A DNA stretch of 64,000 nucleotides, from the NCBI GenBank assembly GCA_963786975.1, contig CAWBBE010000001.1, positions 682,001 to 746,000 on the forward strand, written 5' to 3'. A program made the position numbers and the translations under genes. Positions 16,446-24,565 of the stretch are shown piece by piece. Positions within the stretch are counted from its first letter, which is position 1. Each line of letters opens with the position of its first letter. The notes below the pieces were generated by a model, which was not told the DNA's origin, did not search any database, and saw only the letters and a list, made by a program, of their open reading frames with translations. Source of the stretch: Palsa-506 sp963786975 (GTDB lineage: Bacteria > Actinomycetota > Actinomycetes > Streptosporangiales > Streptosporangiaceae).

Positions 16446-16955
16446 ATGGCGAAGCCCGATGCGGTATTCATCTACATCGGCACCTACCCCAGCGAGGCGG
16501 CGGCGCGAGCCGACTACGACGTGGTCAAGGACCTGCATGCGGCCGGCGCGGTCGGCACCTACGACGCCGCCGTGGTCACCAAGGACGACGCGGGCAAGGT
16601 GCACGTGAACAAGGATGAGACGGCCACCCGGCACGGCGCGTGGGGCGGCGCAGCGGTCGGTGCCGTCGTCGGCATCTTGTTCCCGCCTGCGATCATCGCT
16701 GGCGCGGCCGTCGGCGCAGCCGTGGGCGGGGTGGGCGGCCACTTGTGGCGTGGCATGTCCCGCGCTGATGTCAAGGAGTTCGGGGACATCATCGACGCCG
16801 GGCAGGCCGCCCTGGTCATCGTCGGGGAGAGCACGCTGCAGCAGGCCGTGGACAAGGCCGGGCTGAAGGCCGAGAAGCATGTTGCCAAGGAGCTGGACGT
16901 GAGCGCGAAGGACGTCGACAAGGCCGTCCAGGAAGCCGCCACCGAAGTCAGCTGA
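16446..16955 (+). CDS. DUF1269-type membrane protein (paralogue 2)
   Basis: A 169-residue protein from ATG 16446 (MAKPDAVFIYIGTYPSEAAA) behind GGAGAGGGACAGGACA. It has the same architecture as the protein at 14488: the N-terminal alpha/beta part, KDETATRHGAW, a Gly/Ala-rich hydrophobic stretch (VGAVVGILFPPAIIAGAAVG), GDIIDAGQAALVIVGES and a Lys/Glu-rich helical tail. The upstream frame from 16377 (MRDSDRAQGA) is a fossil of the 88-residue protein's 5' end and is not needed. It heads a plus-strand run under module D that continues with the lipoprotein. Confidence 0.87.
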   Translation: MAKPDAVFIYIGTYPSEAAARADYDVVKDLHAAGAVGTYDAAVVTKDDAGKVHVNKDETATRHGAWGGAAVGAVVGILFPPAIIAGAAVGAAVGGVGGHLWRGMSRADVKEFGDIIDAGQAALVIVGESTLQQAVDKAGLKAEKHVAKELDVSAKDVDKAVQEAATEVS

Positions 16956-17029
16956 CCCGCCGGTTCCCCGGCCCGGGCATGGCGATCTCGCCTTGCCCGG
17001 ACCGGGACTGCGAGCACTGTGGAGGACGC

Positions 17030-17458
17030 ATGAGAGTCACCTACCGGCCAGGCACGCGCAGATGGCTGCTGCTTCCGGCCGCCGTCCTGGTCCTGTCCGG
17101 GCTGGCCGCCGGATGCAGCGGCAGCAGCAAGCCGGCCTACTGCACCGCCGCCAGCCAGCTCAAGACCTCGGTCCACGACCTGGGCAATATCACTGTCAAT
17201 ATCCATGACCTCAGCTCAGTGAGCACCGCGGTGAGCAAAGTCAGCAGCGACGCGAAAACGTTCGCCAGCGAAGCGAAGTCCGCGTACCCGTCGCAGACCA
17301 CGGCGCTGAAGAACTCGCTGTCCGGCCTGCAGGCCGCGATCAAGTCCGCGAAGGGCCAGCCTTCCCTGACCACGGTTGCAGCGGTCGTGTCATCGATCAC
17401 GCAAGTGAAGACCTCGGCCGGCAACCTGCAGAGTGCCGCAGCAGGCAAATGCCAGTGA
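17030..17458 (+). CDS. Secreted lipoprotein, hypothetical
   Basis: A 142-residue protein from ATG 17030, behind GGAGGACGC; the ORF can be extended to 16979 without a ribosome site. The signal peptide (RRWLLLPAAVLVLSGLAAGC) ends in a lipobox with Cys at residue about 29. The mature part is a Ser/Ala/Thr-rich helical bundle with heptad-like repeats (VSTAVSKVSSDAKTFASEAK, LKNSLSGLQAAIKSAKGQ) and a second Cys near the end (GKCQ), paired with AYCTAAS. It probably stays on the outer face of the membrane; role unknown. Its 3' end is duplicated at about 14024-14075. Confidence 0.8.
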   Translation: MRVTYRPGTRRWLLLPAAVLVLSGLAAGCSGSSKPAYCTAASQLKTSVHDLGNITVNIHDLSSVSTAVSKVSSDAKTFASEAKSAYPSQTTALKNSLSGLQAAIKSAKGQPSLTTVAAVVSSITQVKTSAGNLQSAAAGKCQ

Positions 17459-17491
17459 CCAGTGCCCGGGCGGGATGAACCCGAGATCGTC

Positions 17492-17617
17492 ATGGCCACC
17501 ACCAGGACCGCCGCTCAGCCGGTCGCCCGTCTGGTCGCCCGCAGGACCGGCCGGCCACAAGCGCAGATCCTGTCGCTTCGCCGGTCCAAGGCCAAGGTGT
17601 TGAGAGGTGAGTCGTGA
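17492..17617 (+). CDS. Short paralogue of the 64-residue membrane protein, membrane segment lost
   Basis: A 41-residue frame from ATG 17492: MATTRTAAQPVARLVARRTG then RPQAQILSLRRSKAKVLRGES. The first 28 residues match the protein at 14219, but the hydrophobic C-terminus is replaced by a basic tail. Its stop overlaps the GTG start of the FUSC gene (GTGA at 17614), so it could serve as a translational-coupling leader. It is too short to judge further and may be a degenerate copy. Confidence 0.45.
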   Translation: MATTRTAAQPVARLVARRTGRPQAQILSLRRSKAKVLRGES

Positions 17618-18714
17618 GCCAGGTGACGAAGGTATTCCAGCTCAACCGGCAGGGATTCAACCTGCGCAGAGGCGTTGTCTTTGCGGTCGTCCTGGGGCTG
17701 CTGATTGTCGTGGGCGTGCTTCCTGCGGACCGGAGGTACTTCCTCACTGCGATCTTCGGCGCGCTGATCGCGGCCGTGAGCGACCCCGGCGGGAACTACG
17801 GCTACCGGGTACCCCGGCTGGCCGTGGTCGCCGTGGCCGGTGCGCTGCTGACGGCCCTGGGGTTCGGCATCGGCGGCGGGGCCTGGGGGTTCGTGGTGCT
17901 GGCCGCCTTCGTGGCCACGTTGCTAGGCGGGCTGGCGGTGACGTACGGCCTGCACCGATTCGTCGCCGCCTATCTTCTCAACGTCTGGTTCATCATCGCC
18001 CTCGGCCTGCCGACTCTCGTCGCCTTCGGCCTGCCGGGTTCCTTCCGGTCCGGCCTGATCCACACCGAACCGTGGAAGCAGTCGCTGGCCTGGCTTACCG
18101 GGTCGGCGCTGTGGATCGCTTCCGCCTTCATCATGTGGCTGGTGCGCGGGCGGACAGCGCAGCCGCAGCCAATGGCCGAGATCCCCGGGGACATCTCGCC
18201 GAGGCCGCTGACCCGGCCACTGATCCTGTTCGCGGTGATGCGGGCCGCCGTCCTGTCGATCGCCGTCGCGATCTCCTTCGGGCTGCAGCTGCCTAACGCC
18301 TACTGGATGCCGATCGCCACCATCATTGCCATGAAGCCCAGCCTGCAGCAATCCGCCCTCGTCGCCGAGCAGCGCATCGCCGGCACGGTAGTGGGCGCCG
18401 CAGTGGCCGCCCTCGTCCTGCTGGCCGTCGGCAACAGGACCGCACTCGAAGTGATCATCGTCCTCCTGGTCGCGCTGGCAGCGTCGATCCACACCGTCAA
18501 CTACGCCTGGTACACCGCGGCCATGGCCGGGGCCATCCTGATCGCCGCGGATATTCCCCACCCGTCCAACCTCACCGACGAGGGACGGCGGATCCTGTTC
18601 ACGTTCGCCGGTGTCGGGATCGCCATCATCTTTATGTTCCTGGCGGACCTGCTGCAGAAGCACGCCGCCAAAGCGGCGCCACAGGCACCTGCCCGTCCGG
18701 CCCCGGCGGCGTGA
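17614..18714 (+). CDS. FUSC-family integral membrane protein
   Basis: A 366-residue protein from GTG 17614. It has two clusters of transmembrane helices: residues 20-170 (GVVFAVVLGLLIVVGVLPAD, FLTAIFGALIAAVSDPGGNY, WFIIALGLPTLVAFGLPG) and 205-350. The second carries the fusaric-acid-resistance-type motif YWMPIATIIAMKPSLQQSAL followed by QRIAGTVVGAAVAALVLL. Members are linked to efflux of aromatic acids, but most actinobacterial homologues are uncharacterised. It overlaps the preceding short frame by four bases and is followed by the K+ channel gene after 39 bp, so an operon is likely. Confidence 0.85.
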   Translation: MSQVTKVFQLNRQGFNLRRGVVFAVVLGLLIVVGVLPADRRYFLTAIFGALIAAVSDPGGNYGYRVPRLAVVAVAGALLTALGFGIGGGAWGFVVLAAFVATLLGGLAVTYGLHRFVAAYLLNVWFIIALGLPTLVAFGLPGSFRSGLIHTEPWKQSLAWLTGSALWIASAFIMWLVRGRTAQPQPMAEIPGDISPRPLTRPLILFAVMRAAVLSIAVAISFGLQLPNAYWMPIATIIAMKPSLQQSALVAEQRIAGTVVGAAVAALVLLAVGNRTALEVIIVLLVALAASIHTVNYAWYTAAMAGAILIAADIPHPSNLTDEGRRILFTFAGVGIAIIFMFLADLLQKHAAKAAPQAPARPAPAA

Positions 18715-18753
18715 GCGGCCAGGGCGCCGTAGGCCCGGCCCTGGGGGGTGAGC

Positions 18754-19320
18754 ATGGCTGGTGATTCCTACCAGGAACTGCCGCGGGCAAAGCGACGGCG
18801 TCTCATTGTCCGGGCGGTGCTGCGCAGCCTCCTGTCCGCTACGGTGCTGGTGGTTCTGTACTACCTGCTTCCGCTGGACCGGCCTTGGGGTGCCGACACG
18901 GCGGTGCGCCTGCTGGCCAGCCTGCTGGTCTTCGCGGGCGTCATGGTGTGGCAGGTCAGAAAAATCATCCGCTCGCGCTACCCGGGCGTGCAGGCAGTCG
19001 CGGCGCTGGGTTTGATCGTTCCCCTCTACCTGCTGCTGTTCGCCTCGGCGTACTTCGTGATGGAACGAGCTTCCGCGGCGGCCTTCACCCAGCCGCTGAC
19101 CCGCACCGACGCCCTGTACTTCACGGTGACCGTCTTCTCAACAGTGGGCTTCGGGGACATCAGCCCGAAATCCGAGGCAGCCCGGGTAGTGCTCATCGTC
19201 CAGATGCTCGGCGACCTCGCGGTCCTGGGTGCCGGCCTACGAGTGCTCCTGAGCGCCGTGCAGCGCGGCCGCCAGCAAAGATCGGACGCAGGCGGCGGCG
19301 CTGGCCCGGCCGCTACCTGA
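18754..19320 (+). CDS. Two-helix potassium channel family protein
   Basis: A 188-residue protein from ATG 18754 behind GGGGGGTGAGC; an in-frame GTG lies six bases earlier. It has an N-terminal basic cytosolic stretch, two hydrophobic segments, then a pore domain: transmembrane helix GLIVPLYLLLFASAYFVM, pore loop with selectivity filter TVGFGD (residues about 132-137), and a last helix VLIVQMLGDLAVLGAGLRVL. The TVGFGD filter identifies a K+-selective Ion_trans_2 channel. No RCK/TrkA-N gating domain is attached. The 3' end lies in repeat R1. Confidence 0.92.
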   Translation: MAGDSYQELPRAKRRRLIVRAVLRSLLSATVLVVLYYLLPLDRPWGADTAVRLLASLLVFAGVMVWQVRKIIRSRYPGVQAVAALGLIVPLYLLLFASAYFVMERASAAAFTQPLTRTDALYFTVTVFSTVGFGDISPKSEAARVVLIVQMLGDLAVLGAGLRVLLSAVQRGRQQRSDAGGGAGPAAT

Positions 19321-19410
19321 CGGCCGCCCGGCAACCCCAGGGACCGCGACCTCAGGCGCAGCGGGCACCGGATCGCCGCCTGACTGAGAAAGCGGAACCG
19401 GCTTGCCGGG
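19305..19410. repeat. 106-bp repeat R1, copy 2
   Basis: Gap-free match to 16076-16181 with four substitutions. It overlaps the last 16 bases of the K+ channel gene, so part of the channel's C-terminus is encoded by the repeat. Confidence 0.9.
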
Positions 19411-19444
19411 CGTAACCGCGGAAGGCCTGATCGTGTTGCCTGGG

Positions 19445-19693
19445 CTACCAAACCGATCGCTCGTGCATCGAGCCGCCGCGGGCGATCAAGTAGACCACCA
19501 CACCGATCAGCGGGATGAACAGCACGAACAGGAACCACAGGGCCTTGGCCCCGCCGGACAAATCGGGGCTGCGGAAAATGTCGATGAACACCGTGATGAG
19601 GATCCAGAGCCAGATCACCCACAGGAATACCTCGAGAATCGTCCAGAAAATGTTCAAGAGGGGATAAGAAGATGACGAAGCCGCGAGTGACAT
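19445..19693 (-). CDS. PLDc_N domain membrane protein
   Basis: An 82-residue protein from ATG 19693 behind AAGGAGAAGGAA; a GTG/ATG at 19708 is less well placed. Two transmembrane helices (FWTILEVFLWVIWLWILITV and ALWFLFVLFIPLIGVVVYLI) flank the conserved DIFRSPDLSGGAKALW loop of the phospholipase-D-nuclease N-terminal family. These are short membrane proteins without catalytic residues, often in stress regulons. It is downstream of module E. Confidence 0.87.
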   Translation of the reverse strand: MSLAASSSSYPLLNIFWTILEVFLWVIWLWILITVFIDIFRSPDLSGGAKALWFLFVLFIPLIGVVVYLIARGGSMHERSVW

Positions 19694-19856
19694 TTCCTTC
19701 TCCTTCACGCCGGGAGTTGCCGTTGTTGACTTGGCTCCGGGGCCGTGGTCCCGGGGGCAGGCTATGCATGCGCTGGCACGAGACCCGGGCCTCCTCCGCC
19801 TGGGCTGTGCAGCCCTCTCTTCCGAGGGCTGTACACGAACCGACGATTCCGCGGCG

Positions 19857-19901
19857 GCAGGTGACCCGTCACCACCTGCCCGTCGCTTTCACCTAGGTGG
19901 T
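19857..19901 (-). promoter_or_regulatory. Compound palindromic promoter module, copy E
   Basis: Core CACCTAGGTG at 19890-19899 and GCAGGTGACCCGTCACCACC at 19858-19877. Oriented toward the minus-strand PLDc_N gene, about 165 bp from its start. Confidence 0.68.
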
Positions 19902-20041
19902 GTCAGCGTGCCGCCGCCGCGGTACCTGTTTCCGGGGGCAAGGACGCGGCCATCCACGAGCAGGCCGCGCGGCGACTTCATCCAGCGGCAGCGACCTTTC
20001 GCTATTGCCGGCCGCGGTGCACCCGGTCCCGGGGCCGGGCC

Positions 20042-20089
20042 GTTTCCACCTAGGTGAATCTGGCCCGCAGGTGATGCCCGGCCGCCTGC
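20042..20089 (+). promoter_or_regulatory. Compound palindromic promoter module, copy F
   Basis: TTTCCACCTAGGTGAATC (core 20047-20056), then GCAGGTGATGCCCGGCCGCC and TGAGTCTTAGCGTGC. Oriented toward the DUF2252 gene at 20210. Confidence 0.72.
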
Positions 20090-20209
20090 ATGAGTCTTAG
20101 CGTGCGCGGTGATGGACAGCAGGTGATCGCCGATCGCGGGTCACAACGCCGATGGTGTGTTAGTCCGGGGCCGCTGGCGTGCCGCGTAGCGCGGAGAAGG
20201 GAACCGGAG

Positions 20210-21670
20210 ATGAGTGTGCTGACGGCTAGGGCTGCGGCCCGGGAAACGCAGCGGTATCAGCTGGACTCGGGCTTGGAGCGGCTAACCCCGGCGGAGCGTG
20301 CTGCCCGGGGTAAGGAAGCACGGGCTGCGGTGCCGCGGGACAGTCATGCGGTGTTCGACCCGCCGCCGGGCCGGCCCGACCCGGTGGGGTTGCTGGAGGA
20401 GCAGGCGAAGTCGCGGGTGCCGGAGCTGGTACCCATCCGGCGGGGCCGGATGATGGTGTCCCCGTTCACGTTTTATCGCGGGGCGGCGCTGCCGATGGCC
20501 AGCGACCTGGCGGGCACCCCGGTGTCGGGGCTGGCGGTGCAGGCGTGCGGCGATGCGCACCTGTCGAACTTCGGGATCTTCGGCTCGGCGGAGCGGCGGC
20601 TGGTGTTCGATGTCAACGACTTTGATGAGACGACGCCCGGCCCGTGGGAGTGGGACGTCAAGCGGCTGGCCGCCAGCCTGGAGGTCGCGGCTCGCGGCAA
20701 TGGGTTCGGCGGCAAGGACCGCCGCGAGATCGTCACGGCCGCGGTGGCCAGGTACCGGCAGGCGATGCGGACTTTCGCCGGGATGACCAACCTGGACGTC
20801 TGGTACGCGCATGCGGATCTGGACGAGCTGAGGGCGCAGTTCGACTCGCAGATGAAGGCGCGGCAGCGCAAGATGCTGGACAAGGGCATGGCCAAGGCGC
20901 GGACCAGGGACAGCATGCAGGAAGTGGCCAAGCTGACCCGCATGGTGGACGGCCGGCCGCGGATCATCTCCGACCCGCCGCTGCTGGTCCCGATCGACGA
21001 GCTGCTGCCCAAGGAGCAGGACATGGCCGCCTTCTGGGCACAGCTGACCGGCCTGATCGCCAAGTACCGGCGGACGCTGGCAACCGACCGCCGGTTCCTG
21101 CTCGAGCAGTACCAGCCCGCCGACATCGCCCGCAAGGTCGTTGGCGTCGGCAGCGTCGGGACCCGCTGCTGGATCATCTTGATGCTCGGCCGCGACGGAG
21201 CCGATCCGCTGTTCCTGCAAGTCAAGGAGGCCGAGGCGTCGGTGCTCAGCCGGTTCACCGGCGCCAGCAAGTACGCCAATATGGGCCAGCGGGTCGTCGC
21301 CGGGCAGCGGCTCATGCAGGCCACCAGCGACATCTTCCTGGGCTGGCAGCGCAACGAGGACGGCCTGGACGGCAAACCCCATGACTTCTACATCCGCCAG
21401 CTGCGCGACTGGAAATACTCCATCGCCATCGAGGCCCTGATACCGCGCGGCATGCGTCTCTACGGAGAGCTATGCGGCTGGGCTTTGGCCCGCGCGCACG
21501 CCCGCTCCGGGGACCGGATCGCCATCGCCGCCTACCTCGGCGGCTCCGATGTCTTCGACCAGGCCGTCACCCGGTTCGCCGCAGCGTACGCCGACCAGAA
21601 CGAACGCGACCACCAAGCCCTCGTCGACGCCGTCACATCAGGACGGCTCACCGCCGAGCGCGACATCTGA
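20210..21670 (+). CDS. DUF2252 family protein (copy 1, intact)
   Basis: A 486-residue protein from ATG 20210, after GAAGGGAACCGGAG; the upstream extension to 20090 is promoter leader. It has a kinase-like fold by family relation: FTFYRGAALPMASDLAG, GDAHLSNFGIF (catalytic-loop-like), FDVNDFDETTPGPWEWDVKR (metal-binding-like), ARKVVGVGSVGTRCW, and end YADQNERDHQALVDA. The function of DUF2252 is unsettled; members resemble aminoglycoside phosphotransferases. It carries module F upstream. A frameshifted paralogue is at 26809-28241. Confidence 0.9.
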   Translation: MSVLTARAAARETQRYQLDSGLERLTPAERAARGKEARAAVPRDSHAVFDPPPGRPDPVGLLEEQAKSRVPELVPIRRGRMMVSPFTFYRGAALPMASDLAGTPVSGLAVQACGDAHLSNFGIFGSAERRLVFDVNDFDETTPGPWEWDVKRLAASLEVAARGNGFGGKDRREIVTAAVARYRQAMRTFAGMTNLDVWYAHADLDELRAQFDSQMKARQRKMLDKGMAKARTRDSMQEVAKLTRMVDGRPRIISDPPLLVPIDELLPKEQDMAAFWAQLTGLIAKYRRTLATDRRFLLEQYQPADIARKVVGVGSVGTRCWIILMLGRDGADPLFLQVKEAEASVLSRFTGASKYANMGQRVVAGQRLMQATSDIFLGWQRNEDGLDGKPHDFYIRQLRDWKYSIAIEALIPRGMRLYGELCGWALARAHARSGDRIAIAAYLGGSDVFDQAVTRFAAAYADQNERDHQALVDAVTSGRLTAERDI

Positions 21671-21830
21671 GATCACCGACTGACCCAGGGCGGTAGCGGC
21701 TACATCGTTGAGTGAGTTCGCGCGACCCGGGCCTTCATGCTCGGGCGGGCGATACCTGACAACGATGACCCACCGAGGCTCTCGGAGACGACCGGCTCCG
21801 GGCAACGGTGCGCAGCACCAAGGGGGGAAC

Positions 21831-23459
21831 GTGGACAACGACACGGCGAGCAAGGGCTGGCTGGCACTCGTCGCCTTGGCCACGGCGCAGTTCCTCATGG
21901 TGCTGGACCAGTCTGTAATGAACGTCTCGATCAGCGCGCTGGTCCGCGACTTCCACACCACGGTCACCACGATCCAGGCGGTCATCACCCTCTACTGCCT
22001 GGTCATGGCCATGCTCATTCTCACCGGGGCCAAGATCGGCGACATGATCGGCCGCCGCCGGGCGTTCGTCATCGGCCTGATCATCTACGCCTGCGGCTCG
22101 GCGCTGACCGCGCTGTCCCAGTCGGTGGCTGTGCTCGCCCTCGGGTGGTCGGTGCTCGAGGGCATCGGCGCGTCGCTGGTCTTTCCTGCGCTCGCGGCGT
22201 TGATTGCCGGCAACTTCGCGGGGTCCCGGCGCAAGGCCGCTTACGCGGTCATCGGCGGAGTCGCTGGTGCGGGGATCGCGGTCGGCCCGATCGTAGGCGG
22301 GTGGGCCACGACCGTGCTCACGTGGCGGGTCGTGTTCGTCGGCGAGGTCTTCATTGCGGCATTTATCCTGATCATGATGCGGAAGGTGACGGATGCCCCT
22401 CGCCCGGATCCTGCTCCGAAGCTCGACATCATCGGCTCTGTGCTGTCGGCCGCCGGCCTCGGGGTCTTCGTCTTCGGAGTTCTCCAGTCGAGTACCTGGG
22501 GGTGGGTCAAGCCGAAGAACTCCCCGGTCACCATCTTCGGCTTCTCGCTCACCCTCTTCGTCCTCGCCGCTGGCGGCATCCTGCTGTGGGGATTCGTGAC
22601 CTGGCAGCGCCATCGCGAAGCCACGAACCGGGACCCGCTGGTCCATCTCTCACTCGCCCGGGTCCCCCCGGTGCGATCGGGGCTGATCGGGATGTTCAGC
22701 CAGAACCTCCTCCTCATGGGGATCTTCTTCGTCGTTCCGCTCTATCTCCAGCTGGTCCTTGGGCTGAGCGCCCTCGAGACCGGGATCAAGATGCTGCCCA
22801 TCTCGATCACCATGTTCGCGACCTCGGCGATCGGCTCACGGCTGTCGAACCGCTTTCCCGTGCGGGCGATCGTGCAGAGCGGCCTGATCGTGACCCTCGC
22901 CGGTGCCCTCGTCCTGCTCGCGACGATCAAGCCGACACTGTCCAGCGCCGGATTCGCCATCGGAATGGCCGTGCTCGGTGTCGGGATGGGCTTGATGATT
23001 TCCCAGCTGGGCAACGTGGTTCAGTCCTCGGTCGAGGAGTCGGGCCGCAGCGAGGCCGGAGGACTCCAGTACACCGGGCAACAGCTCGGCTCCTCGCTCG
23101 GGGTGGCGCTCATCGGGGCCATCGTGCTGATCGGCCTGACCAGCACCTTCATCTCAAACGTCGAGCACGACCCCCGGATCAGCGCCGCCGTGTCGGCCCA
23201 GGTGGGGGTGGCGGCGGGCTCCAGCACCAACTTCGCCTCCGCCACGCAGATCGACGCCGCAGCGAAAAAGGCCGGTCTCGACGCCACGACGACAGCAGCA
23301 CTCGTCGAGGACTACGAGTCGGCACAGCTCCGATCGCTCAAGGCCGGGCTCCTGGCTGCTGCCCTCCTCGCTCTCATCTCGCTCGGGTTCACCAGAGAAC
23401 TGCCGCACGAGCGACCAGCTCCCCGGGCCAACCGTGACCCCGCAGCGGTGCCCACCTGA
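21831..23459 (+). CDS. DHA2-family MFS exporter
   Basis: About 542 residues from GTG 21831, directly after CAAGGGGGGAAC; the frame to 21708 is leader. Fourteen-helix drug:H+ antiporter features: LDQSVMNVSISALVRDF in helix 1, motif A GAKIGDMIGRRRAF, motif C GVAGAGIAVGPIVGGWA, and a late EmrB/QacA-type GGLQYTGQQLGSSLGVALIG. A soluble loop near residues 450-500 (SAQVGVAAGSSTNFASATQI) precedes the last helix. Substrate unknown. It is 160 bp after DUF2252 and likely separate from the module-driven genes. Confidence 0.92.
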   Translation: MDNDTASKGWLALVALATAQFLMVLDQSVMNVSISALVRDFHTTVTTIQAVITLYCLVMAMLILTGAKIGDMIGRRRAFVIGLIIYACGSALTALSQSVAVLALGWSVLEGIGASLVFPALAALIAGNFAGSRRKAAYAVIGGVAGAGIAVGPIVGGWATTVLTWRVVFVGEVFIAAFILIMMRKVTDAPRPDPAPKLDIIGSVLSAAGLGVFVFGVLQSSTWGWVKPKNSPVTIFGFSLTLFVLAAGGILLWGFVTWQRHREATNRDPLVHLSLARVPPVRSGLIGMFSQNLLLMGIFFVVPLYLQLVLGLSALETGIKMLPISITMFATSAIGSRLSNRFPVRAIVQSGLIVTLAGALVLLATIKPTLSSAGFAIGMAVLGVGMGLMISQLGNVVQSSVEESGRSEAGGLQYTGQQLGSSLGVALIGAIVLIGLTSTFISNVEHDPRISAAVSAQVGVAAGSSTNFASATQIDAAAKKAGLDATTTAALVEDYESAQLRSLKAGLLAAALLALISLGFTRELPHERPAPRANRDPAAVPT

Positions 23460-23510
23460 GCCCGAGGTGATCGCCGAGTCGCAGGAATCCGCCAACCGCG
23501 CCTATGCCCG

Positions 23511-23660
23511 CCCTTTGGACCGCCACTGGCGTTCGGCCTCACCGATGTCTCCGCGATCAAGCGGTGGGCCAAGCTGCTGATGATGATCGAGGCGATGGTG
23601 TCCCTCGGCATCGGCGTGCTCCTGGTCGCCCGTGCGGTCAGCATCTTGAAGCGGGCTGGC
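23511..23660 (+). pseudogene. C-terminal fragment of a small membrane protein
   Basis: Plus-strand codons read LTDVSAIKRWAKLLMMIEAM then VSLGIGVLLVARAVSIL, the typical last helix of a short actinobacterial membrane protein ending in RAVNIL-like sequence. No proper start or N-terminus is present, and the frame then runs into unrelated DNA. Confidence 0.4.
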
Positions 23661-23719
23661 GCAAGCAGCGCTGGCCGCCGCATGCAGATACTCGGCCGCG
23701 CGGCGTGCTGCGGCGGCCT

Positions 23720-24166
23720 GAGCGGACGGCATCGTTTTCCTGGCCGCGGGAGGCAAGGCCGGTGCATGATGTTCCCGGCGATCTGAGCCCACTCATCATC
23801 GGACAACATCCTGTCCTCCGGGGCGGCGCGGACCGCACAGTGCCAGACGGGCCGGCTGAAGCCGCGCGGTCCGAGGGCAGCATGGGGCTGCTGGAGCAGC
23901 CCGATGAGCCGGCGGAAATCGCGGCTGCCGTCAGGTCGCAGCGGCGGCTCCAGCTCGGCCGGGTGCCGCCATCCGGCGACAAGATGCGGATCGGTGTGCT
24001 CCTCACGCCGCCCCGGCCCGAACAAGTAGTAGATCAGCCCTCCGGCACGCTCTCCGCGCGGATCGCTGAGCTTCCGATCACCGGAGTCTCTTGCGGATTT
24101 CTTCCGCCGCGGTATCGAGCCGTTCTGCCCGGCGGGCGCATTCCGCGGCGCACGGAACAAGGTCAC
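23720..24166 (-). pseudogene. Relaxase/mobilization nuclease, N-terminal remnant with frameshifts
   Basis: The minus-strand frame reads RGERAGGLIYYLFGPGRREE, LVAGWRHPAELEPP, DFRRLIGLLQQP, RPVWHCAVRAAPEDRMLSDD and EWAQIAGNIMH. This is the characteristic start of MobA-like relaxases of actinobacterial mobilizable elements. Just after IMH the continuation (TGLASRGQENDAVR) is in another frame, and the expected HADDHIH catalytic region is missing. The N-terminus is also out of frame with a plausible GTG start. Clearly inactive. Confidence 0.65.
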
Positions 24167-24501
24167 CGGAGCGCTGCCCGGTAGCGTTCAGCTTCGCTAC
24201 CGCCTGGTTCAGGTTCACCCCGATCCTGCGGACCAGCCCGGCGGCACGGACGAACTCACCCAGCGCCTGCCGCAGCGGAGAAATCCGCCGGGCACGCCAA
24301 GCCCCGGGCAACCGAGAGCGCCGCCTCGGCCGCGTACGCACCTCTGGCCAGCCCGGCCCGCGCAGCCGCAGTGCCCAGCTCGCCGAACTCCTCATCAGTC
24401 AGGGAAAACTCCACCCTGCGCTGCCGCCTGCCCGGCTGCCGCGACCTGCGGCCCGCAGGAACCACGCCCGCGCGTCCCCTGTCGTCGCCTGCCGCTGCCA
24501 T
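24078..24501 (-). pseudogene. MobC-like mobilization protein, frameshifted
   Basis: One minus-strand frame (from 24501) gives RVEFSLTDEEFGELGTAAAR then AGLARGAYAAEAALSVARG. The next frame gives LGEFVRAAGLVRRIGVNLNQ then AVAKLNATGQRS. Together they make the ribbon-helix-helix/MobC pattern that accompanies relaxases. The change of frame near 24280 breaks the gene. It lies upstream of the relaxase remnant in the usual mobC-relaxase order. Confidence 0.6.
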
Positions 24502-24565
24502 TCCCCGGTTCTCCCGCTGCTGTCCGCATGCTGCCGCGCTATGCGGTCCAATGCTTTCTGAGTCC

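Noticed and set aside
13841..16471. Small minus-strand frames containing AGDPASPAGRFHLGGN-like sequence near 13.9 and 16.3 kb
   Set aside because: They are translations of the repeated promoter modules, not conserved proteins.
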